Positions 56,799-64,000 of a stretch of DNA of 64,000 nucleotides are shown piece after piece. A program made the position numbers and the translations under genes. Position 1 is the first letter of the stretch, and each line of letters begins with the position of its first letter. The stretch spans positions 20,834,154 through 20,898,153 of the forward strand of contig CM068552.1 in the NCBI GenBank assembly GCA_035048495.1, written 5' to 3'. Below the pieces are notes generated by a model that made no database searches, had not been told where the DNA came from, and worked only from the letters and a program-made list of their open reading frames with translations. Source of the stretch: Euptelea pleiosperma (taxonomy: Eukaryota; Streptophyta; Magnoliopsida; Ranunculales; Eupteleaceae).

Positions 56799-57662
56799 TG
56801 GTTTTAAAATTTGACAAAATTAGCGGAATTAATTCCGAATTTTGAATGATTGAATTAAAGTGTATGCAAGGTCAGTTAAAATTCAGAATTAATTCCGGGA
56901 AGTTCAATTCGATTTAGAGAATTTCTGTAAAAATTCGCCAACTTAGAGAATTTTAAAGATATTTTGCCAAAATGAGTGAAACGATATTAATCTTGCTTAG
57001 GTTGCGCTAAATGGTTGCTTTTTTATATAATACGTTATAAGTGTTTTATCATGCTTGTTTTCTCATATTCTTAAAAATCAATGCGTTTTACCAATGTTTT
57101 GGCAAAATTCTCCAAACTTCTCTAAGTTAACTGTTTACTTTGAATTAAACGAATTAAGTCAGTGCTTTTTTGCAATTTTTGTATTAAAAAAGGCTAAACT
57201 TCGAGAAATTATCCGAATTTTTACTATTTACTTCGAATTAATTCGGCGAATTTTTAAAATTTTTTAATACATGTACACTTTAATTCAGTCATTCAAAATT
57301 CGGAATTAATTCGGCTAATTTCGCCGAATTTTGTCGAATTTTAAAACCATGTGTACATGTATTAAAACATTTACAAAAAATCGCCAAATTAATTCGAAGT
57401 AGACAATAAAACTTTCGGCTAATTTCTCAAAGTTCAGCATTTTTTAGTACAAAAATTGTAAAAATTCGTTGAATTAATTCGTTTAATTCGAAGTAAACAA
57501 TTAACTTAGAGAAGTTTGGAGAGTTTTTGCCAAAACGTTGGTAAAACACATTGATTTTTAAGGATATGATAAAACAAGCATGATAAAACACTTATAACTC
57601 ATTATATCATAAAAACAACCATTTATAGGAACTTAAGCAAGATTAATATCGTTTTATTGAAA
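56799..57662. repeat. Large foldback (about 300 bp arms)
   Basis: The left arm 56972..57265 and right arm 57352..57662 are inverted copies. Paired blocks include GATATTAATCTTGCTTA with TAAGCAAGATTAATATC, AAAATCAATGCGTTTTACCA with TGGTAAAACACATTGATTTT, and ATACATGTACAC with GTGTACATGTAT. A second inverted pair (56799..56868 with 57285..57352) overlaps the first. It is non-coding and AT-rich. Confidence 0.85.
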
Positions 57663-58170
57663 AACCTCTCTTGCCACTCTCAAATCATTGTAGTTTTTGC
57701 TCCAAAATTCAACTTCATTTATTGATTTGTCTTTAAAAGCCACTTCTTTGTGCCCTTTTCACCACCTTATTCTTGGAAACTTTTAGTCTTTTTCTTTCAT
57801 CTCTTAATGCAAACATCGAAAATGAATAACCTATGTCATGTGTTAGAGTAAGATAATCTTATACTTTTATGAAAACCACTTCCATGGAAGTTATATGAGT
57901 GACCTAATGGAACTTTCTTTTTTCAAGTATTGAATCATAGGATATGTCTAATAATACATGTATAGATATGAAATCCATTTAAGGTAGGATTGGAGGCCTA
58001 AAGAAAATCGTGAAAGGATTTAAAATTCTGAGCCAGTTTTTCTGGTATAAAGTATTTCATTACTGTTGGAAAATTCATTAAGAAATGACACTCAAAAGAG
58101 ATGTTAAAATTGAAAAAAGAAAGAAGATTAAGGAAGAGCTGGAGTTAAGTGATTGATGGTGACTAACCAA
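57663..58170. other. No gene recognised
   Basis: Nothing could be supported between the foldback and the plastid-like fragment. Confidence 0.5.
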
Positions 58171-58275
58171 CGTCTTGGGGCTAATGTGGGATCCGCTCAA
58201 GGACCTACTGGTTTAGGTATATATCTCATGCGTTCCCCAGGTCATTTTTTGATTTGAGGAAAAACTATGCGCTTT
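58171..58275 (+). pseudogene. psbC: psbC (CP43) fragment of plastid origin
   Basis: About 100 bp reads [14 protein letters not shown] followed by LMRSP in frame, then, after a short deletion and frameshift, sequence like the GGETMRF region. These are conserved residues of the photosystem II core antenna CP43, and the codons look plastid-derived. It is far too short to function. It may be a direct plastid insertion, or it may have come by way of mitochondrial DNA. Confidence 0.8.
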
Positions 58276-58505
58276 TCTAAAATGGTCGGAAGAAATGCAC
58301 CGGGTTTCAATTCAGCAAACAGGGGCTTGAAAGCCGGAGTGCGCAGGAGCGCACTGGACTTTTCTACCCTGGTTTTGATGCAAAAAGATAAAACGGGATT
58401 GGATTTCCATCATTACATGAGTTTTATTGTACAATTTTAGATATTGTACTTATAAATCGGATCATATTAACGATTATTGGAGGAACAATACCTAACTCTG
58501 ATGAT
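58276..58505. other. Organelle-like sequence (unassigned)
   Basis: Contains GGGCTTGAAAGCCGGAGTGC and GCAGGAGCGCAC, whose base composition differs from the surrounding AT-rich nuclear DNA and resembles plant mitochondrial intergenic DNA. No gene was recognised. Confidence 0.35.
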
Positions 58506-59035
58506 GTTGTAGAATTTTTTTAATGGATCCTAGTTTTGAGCGGGGGGGTGGTGGGGGTGGCAGAGGAAGAAGAATTACGTCTACTCGGGGAGGAGATTGA
58601 AATGGTGGACCCAAAGGAATGGTCCATCTTGGAGGACGGGGTTGCCTTGTGGTGCGAAGACACTTGAGTTGAAAGGGAAAACAACATTTTATGGAGGATG
58701 CTTCTGTTTGCCATTATTTGGGGCCTTTGGAATGAGAGAAGCCAAAGGATTTTTGAGGGAAAGCAAGCCGAGCTGCATAACATTATTTTGAACATTAAAG
58801 GATTGATGTTCCTTTGGTCCAAGGTGTTTCCAGATTGTAGGGGTCTCTTTTTTGAAGACTTTGTTTTCCGTTGGGATACAATATGCAATAGGGAAGAAAG
58901 TTAATGGGGTTTGTTTGTTCTTTTGTTTCTCTTGCTAGAGCCTAGGGAAGGTCATCTTGACCTCTCTAGGTTAAGCTTGTTTCTGGTTTTGGCTTTGGCC
59001 CTTAATAAAATTTACACTTATAAAAAAAAAGCAAG
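58506..59035 (+). mobile_element. LINE 3' end fragment with short poly-A
   Basis: Encodes the C-terminal zf-RVT-type end of LINE ORF2: FAIIWGLWNERSQRIFEGK, FLWSKVFPDCRGLFFEDFVF and RWDTICNREES. The 3' UTR and a run of nine A at 59021..59030 follow. It is closely similar to the end of the LINE at 61337..63726. It lies between two organelle-like segments, so it probably inserted into that DNA after transfer to the nucleus. Confidence 0.85.
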
Positions 59036-59500
59036 ATGTTGGAAAGGGATCTCCATGCTATATACGAAAAGGGGACTGATCCCGTGCGTGACTTGGGCAA
59101 ACCAGTAGAGTAGGGTTTCTTTCTGGAGTTTCCTCCCCGGGCCCTTAATCATTGAATTAATAGGGGCGCAAGACCAGACAAGTTGTTCCCCTGCCTCACA
59201 GCGGCGACATCCATCTTTTTAAGTCATTTCTTAAGGCGGCTAGTACTATCTGATAATCAAATGGTGACTAAAAATAGTATGGACAACACAACATTGCAAC
59301 CAATCTATTGCTAGCATAGGTACCAATAGCTTGTATTTCGCACTGCTACCCCAGCTATTTGTGTTGGGACTCGAGAAACTCGATCCTCTTAGGTTTCATT
59401 CCGTTCCGTCAGGATTCGAATCATAAAGGGATTGTCATTTTGAGAGCCTACGACGATCTTTGGCTCTGGAATTGAATCATTTCCTTGTATCTAAGGAGAC
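59036..59500. other. Organelle-like sequence (unassigned), continuation
   Basis: Text such as GGGACTGATCCCGTGCGTG, TAATAGGGGCGCAAGACC and TGCCTCACAGCGGCGACATC has the balanced composition of plant mitochondrial DNA. No gene was recognised. Confidence 0.35.
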
Positions 59501-59898
59501 ATTCCAGACTCAATATGGAATAATAACATAAATGACTAATCAATCTTATAACTTAAGATATATGTAGTAACTCCAACTCTTCTTTTTAAGCTGGATCAGA
59601 TATGGCAACCATATATGATCACTGAATACTTCAATATGCCAATTGTACCCGTATTGATACGATACAATACCAATATTGTTACCCGATGTGCATGAATACT
59701 TCTACATCACAATCTTCTCATTTCTTATAATAATAAAAATTATTTTCTTTACTCCTAACAGTCCATTATTTGTTTGTCAACAAAATACATTCAAACAAAG
59801 CATATTGTAAAAAGCATTGCAAAATAAAAGTTTCATTAAATTTGGCATTATGTAAATATAAAAAATGATATGTAGCTTAAAGGAAACTAAAAACTAAA
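59501..59898. other. No gene recognised
   Basis: AT-rich. No feature could be supported. Confidence 0.5.
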
Positions 59899-60932
59899 TG
59901 ATGCGGACGTCAAAGTATCACATGGGTTCTACTAGTGGAAGACAATGAAGAAGATTTTGAAGACCCCACATGCATGTGTATCATGAAGCCTTCACATTGG
60001 AAAGATGCATGTGGGATACGTAGATAGTTTTTAGAGAGTCTTTTTTATTAGTTTTCTAAGCTTATTTTGATGTTTTCTAGAGTTTTGAGTGTCTTTGTAA
60101 TTAGCCAAAAGTTAGGAGGCTCATTGTAATTTTGGTTAGTTACTTTAAGTTGCTGTATTTTTTTATAACCATTAGATTAGATGGATGGCTGATATTAGAT
60201 TAGGTTGTTTTGAGTTATTATATGAACTCTTTTGTTGTACTCTTTCATTGATGATGAAATATATTGACTTTTGTTCTTGAGAAATCTCTTATGGATTGCT
60301 CTTTTTTTCCTGGGTGCGAATCTAAGCTTCCTTATTTAGAATCCAAGCTACTTGGTGCAAATTTGAAAAAAATTATCTCCTCTCTTATTCTCTTCTCTTT
60401 CTCCATCTTTATTTTCTTTTTGGATCAAACTAAACCTAGAAAACCCAACCGTATCCCTTCCATCTCTAAACCCTAACCCTTGAACATAACTGTGAATAGT
60501 GTTGCTTGAATAGTACTGTGTGAACAATACCGCGTGAATAGTGTTACATGAATATTGTCGTATGAATATTGCTGCTTAAATAGTACCGTGAACAGTAACC
60601 TCTCTACACAAGTTCTCCCTACGGTACCCTAAACCTTCCCAAAACCCTAATGTACACTACCCTTTCGAAATCCTAGAACCCCTATAACCCTTCTCTACTG
60701 ATTCTAGTCCTTTTGACACCCATTTCAAATTTGTTTCAGCCCTTAATTGACTCTCTAAGCAACGGGTCTAATATTGTGGGATTGTGTGAAGGCCTTGAAT
60801 TCTATTAAATTTATTTGCTTGAATTTGATTATTTACGTGTGAGTAGCATGCGAATTTATTATTTTATTATTCTTAATAATTTTTGGTTAATCTTAGCCTT
60901 TAGTTGGAAACCATTACATTCGTCCTGCATCA
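59899..60932 (+). repeat. Gypsy 5' LTR (1.03 kb)
   Basis: Starts TGATGCGGACG and ends CGTCCTGCATCA, giving an inverted TGATGC/GCATCA pair. A PBS lies four bases beyond. The interior includes a field of roughly 15 bp repeats of GTGAATAGTGTTGC type (60490..60600). No 3' partner is in the window. A decayed inverted relative is at 48180..48900. Confidence 0.82.
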
Positions 60933-60936
60933 AATT

Positions 60937-60948
60937 TGGTATCAGAGC
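60937..60948 (+). other. Primer-binding site (initiator tRNA-Met type)
   Basis: TGGTATCAGAGC exactly, four bases after the LTR end. Confidence 0.95.
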
Positions 60949-61056
60949 CCTAGGTTAGCTCGGAGAGTTTGAGTCTTATACTTAGGATTTTTTTTTTATC
61001 TTATTTTAGATTAGTTTTGCATACTAGTTAGATTACCTTTAGGAGATTTTAGAGTC

Positions 61057-61336
61057 ATGGATTTTTCTACATTGATCCGAGGGGCTCCAACTTTCAATGG
61101 TCAATCTGACTTGGTAGCCTTCAATAACTGGTTATCTGATATGAACTACTACTTTAAGCGGTATGTCATGTCCAAAGAGTGTAGGGTTAAGTTCGCTAAG
61201 TGAAAATTGGTGGGACTAGCTAGGATCTATTGGGATAATGTGGAGTGCCAACTTGAAAGAATGGATGCACACCCGTTACCTCTTGGGATGTTATGAAAAG
61301 GAAATTGAGAGACAAATACCTCCCAAAGTCCTACCA
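61057..61336 (+). pseudogene. Gypsy gag N-terminal fragment, cut by a LINE
   Basis: ATG at 61057 opens MDFSTLIRGAPTFNGQSDLV, AFNNWLSDMNYYFKRY and ECRVKFAK. A TGA at 61201 comes next, then [16 protein letters not shown] and a further decayed stretch. Order and wording match the capsid start of plant Ty3/Gypsy gags (FxGxxDPLAFxxWLxxMxxYF and KLxGxAxxYW). The LINE insertion at about 61337 ends it. Confidence 0.88.
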
Positions 61337-63590
61337 AGGGTGAGTCATGAGAAATCCATATGTAGAAAAACAGAGATAGTCGGAGAAGGATATTGCAGAA
61401 GGTTGGATCTAGCTGGAGACAAGGCGTTGGGGCCGGATGCTTTTACTATTGCTTTTTTCAAGCAATGTTGGGAGACGATTGGGGCTGATTTCATGAAAGT
61501 GGTGTTAGAGTTTCAACAGGAGGGTTTCTTAGACTATACGTCTAACAGTACTTTTGTTGCCATGATTCCTAAGGAACAAGGAGCGGATGATATTAAAGAC
61601 TACAGACCAATCAGTTTAGTATGTAGTACTTATAAAATTATCGCCAAAATGCTTGCCACGAGGATCCGTACAGTATTGGACACGGTCATTTCTTTGACTG
61701 AAGGGGCGTTCGTGAGAGGTCGACAAATTCTTGATGGGGTCCTTATAGCCAACGAATGTGTAGATTCGAGAGTAAAGTCGGGGGTGCCGGGGATCGTCTG
61801 TAAGATTGATATGGAGAAGGCATACGACCATGTGGATTGGAGATTCTTGGACTATATGATGTCTAGGATGGGCTTTGGTGAGAAATGGAGATTATGGATA
61901 AGAAAATGTGTTTCATCTGCATCATTCTCTATTTTAGTGAATGGATCCCCAGCCGGATATTTTCAGAGTTCTAGGGGACTGAGATAGGGGGATCCCTTCT
62001 CTTTTTTTATTTATTATAGTGGCAGAGGCCCTAGGAGGAATGATCAGCAGAGCTGTGGACATTGGTGACTTGGAAGGTTTCGTGGTTGCACAGGGAGCCC
62101 TGACTATATCTCATCTTCAGTTTGCAGATGACACCCTTGTGCTTCTAGGCCCTTCGGTTGTTCAAACCAGATTCCTCAGAGGTTTGTTATGTTGCTTTGA
62201 AGCTGTCTTAGGATTGCATGTTAATTTGGCAAAAAGCAAAGTGTATGGTGTGGGTGAAGTGGAGAATATCTCTATCCTGGCCGACATTCTTGTTTGTAGT
62301 ATCGAGCAATCTCCTACGACTTATCTGGGTCTTCCTTTGGGGGCAGCATATAGATCCAAGGCGGTATGGGATCCAGTGATCGAATGTTTTGACAGGAGAT
62401 TGATAGTATGAAAAAGCAAGATATCCTCTAAAGGGGGTAGGTTGGTTTTGATTAAGAGTATTCTATCCAGTTTACCCATTTATTACATGTCCTTATTCTC
62501 AGTTCCATGTAAAGTGGTTCTAATCTTAGAAAAGATTATGCGGAATTTTTTGTGGAACGATATGGTGGAAGCACATAAATTTCATCTGGTGGATTGGAAT
62601 TCTGTGTGTAAAGCTAAGAAGAAAGGTTGTCTGGGGGATAAGAGCATTAAAGTTATGAATCAAGCTCTTTTGGGCAAGTGGCTATGGAGATTTGGGGAAG
62701 AAATCACTAGTTTGTGGAGGAGTGTCATTGTGGGAAAGTATGGGATGCCAATCTATGGGTGGATTAGTGGAATGGTTCGTGGCACTTATGGTTGTAGTAT
62801 ATGGAGGGGCATTATGAAGACATTGGAGACTTTCTCGAGAGGCATTTGTTTTAAAGCGGGAACATGCAACATGATCAGATTTTGGGAAGATACTTGGTGT
62901 GGCAAAGTGTCTTTTAGGATGGAGTATCCGACCCTTTACAGTTTATCTGTGAGAAAGTCTTGGTCTGTTAAGGATTGTCAAGAGGAAGGGGACTCTACGG
63001 GTTGGAATTTTGGATTCAGGCGTAATCTTAACGATTGGGAGATTGATCCGTTGGCAAGAATGCTAGAACGTTTGCATGAAGTTCAAAGGAGAATAGGCAA
63101 TCCAAAATTCCAACAAAGGTTGCTTTTTTTGTTTGGGAGGCATCGTTGGAGAAAATCCTCACGATAGATAAGTTGATATCTAGAGGCATCATGATTATCC
63201 ACTATTGTTCCATATGGAGAATCAACTAATCATCTTCTGTTACATTGCGATGTAGCTAGGGAGGTTTGGTCATTTTTCCTATCGGAGTTTGGGATAACGT
63301 GGGTTATGCCGAAATCTTTGATGGAACTCTTGATTAGTTGGAAGGTTAAAGCTTTTTCTTCTAGAGGGCGATTTTTGTGGCGAATGTTACCTCTAGCGAT
63401 TGTGTGGGGACTATGGAAGGAGTGCAACCAGAGAGTCTTTGAGGGAAAAGGTGAAGATGTGGCGTCTATTGTGCTATCCATAAAGAGGAGTTTATTTCTG
63501 TGGTCCAAGTTATTTAGGGTTTGCAGAGGGCTTTTTTTTGAAGATTTCGTATTTCGTTGGGATCTATTATGCTCAAGAGATGGTTGATTT
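61337..63590 (+). pseudogene. LINE ORF2: reverse transcriptase and zf-RVT region
   Basis: 61410..61987 has [74 protein letters not shown] and [17 protein letters not shown] stop replaces Gln in the LRQGDPLSP block and a frameshift follows. 62019..62411 has AEALGGMISRA and LQFADDTLVLLG, with the catalytic FADD intact. 62442..63167 holds the RNP-like SILSSLPIYYMSLFSVP, and 63306..63587 the terminal zf-RVT-type IVWGLWKECNQRVFEGK and FFEDFVFRWDLL. At least three breaks make it inactive. Confidence 0.93.
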
Positions 63591-63726
63591 TATTTTATTT
63601 ATTAGCTTGTTGTTTTGCTTTAGTTGGCTGTAGTTCTAGCAGGTCATCTCGACCTCTTTAACTGATCTCTCTATAATTGTTGGCTTTAATGAAAATTTTA
63701 TACTTATCAAACAAACAAAAAAAGTT
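61337..63726 (+). mobile_element. 5'-truncated L1-type LINE with A-rich tail
   Basis: Begins mid-ORF2 at a site equivalent to the ISHEDRM block of the other LINE and runs to CTTATCAAACAAACAAAAAAA. Short 5'-truncated copies of this kind are the normal outcome of target-primed reverse transcription. Before the LINE the text reads AAAGTCCTACCAAG, and after the tail AAAGTTCCTACACCACCA, a possible degenerate target duplication. Confidence 0.9.
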
Positions 63727-64000
63727 CCTACACCACCAATTTCTCATTTTCTATTGTACCACTGTGTATGTTTCTTAACTCATAACAATTTCCTTATTCC
63801 ATATGTCAACTGGAATATATAAATAGTGTATTATAATAAATTTTACAGCAAGAAACTTTGACAATTTGGGAATTTTATTATATTTGGCATGATGTGAATA
63901 AATAACAAAGATAGTTAGCTTGATAAACTAAAAAGTAAACCCGTTGTGAACATATTGGCTGGGATACTCGTATCCACATCCGTGTCCTGGATTTTCGGAA
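63727..64000. other. No gene recognised
   Basis: AT-rich sequence after the LINE tail. If the LINE inserted cleanly, Gypsy gag should resume here, but no such frame was seen. Confidence 0.45.

Larger units (their letters stand above)
55957..56824. repeat. Tandem duplication of about 195 bp, split by a hAT element
   Basis: Copy 1 (55957..56148) and copy 2 (56628..56824) share GTTAGAAGCCGGTTT, GACACATTAGAGA, CCTACACATGGTCAAAGAG and CATATTCCAGTCAACATGG. They were adjacent before the hAT element (56157..56622) inserted at their junction. The repeat reads like weak coding sequence, but no family was recognised. Confidence 0.85.

Overview
The window is angiosperm nuclear DNA. The evidence is a spliced plant NIPA-type magnesium transporter gene with GT-AG introns, plant lineages of Ty1/Copia, Ty3/Gypsy, CACTA and L1-type LINE elements, an organellar fragment, microsatellites and low gene density. 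I cannot name the species. About 85 percent of what can be recognised is transposable-element material, much of it nested, and only one host gene is visible (46346..47804, plus strand, 3' end missing).

Layout. 1-8 kb: no gene, but microsatellites and small inverted-repeat transposons, including a 393 bp Mutator-type MITE with a 9 bp target-site duplication (TSD) and a long-inverted-repeat element at about 4.0-4.6 kb. 8-25.8 kb: a minus-strand Ty3/Gypsy element (LTR, PBS, gag, protease, G-patch, reverse transcriptase, then truncation). Its gag is split by a complete Ty1/Copia element (11539..20010, TSD CAAGG) and by a lone LTR of the same Copia family (20242..21808). 27.3-36.5 kb: a minus-strand CACTA transposon with its right terminus at 36523. 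Its transposase gene can be followed through a spliced intron, a 2609 bp TG...CA insertion (TSD TATAA) and a solo Copia-family LTR (TSD AGCTA). 36.5-44.3 kb: a truncated LTR of the Copia family, itself invaded by a second, pol-less member of that family (37436..42745), then another solo LTR (43167..44231) inside a CACTA-type terminus. 44.9-47.8 kb: a MITE, a duplicated promoter-proximal segment and the NIPA gene. 48-56 kb: a degenerate LTR and a long minus-strand LINE whose ORF2 is split by a solo LTR (50122..52229, TSD CCCAT). 56-60 kb: a tandem duplication, a hAT element at its junction, a large foldback, a psbC-derived plastid fragment and a LINE tail. 59.9-63.7 kb: a Gypsy LTR with PBS and start of gag, invaded by a 5'-truncated LINE with a 3' A-rich tail.

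The most distinctive signal is the Copia LTR family, present as eight LTR copies. Each copy whose U3-like region survives carries an array of the 12 bp perfect palindrome CCAATCGATTGG and close variants, spaced about 30 bp apart. Both members that keep an internal region go straight from the tRNA-Met primer site into the coiled-coil C-terminal part of gag, with no N-terminal gag domain. I see no sign of an intact autonomous element. Every transposon ORF carries stops, frameshifts or truncations.
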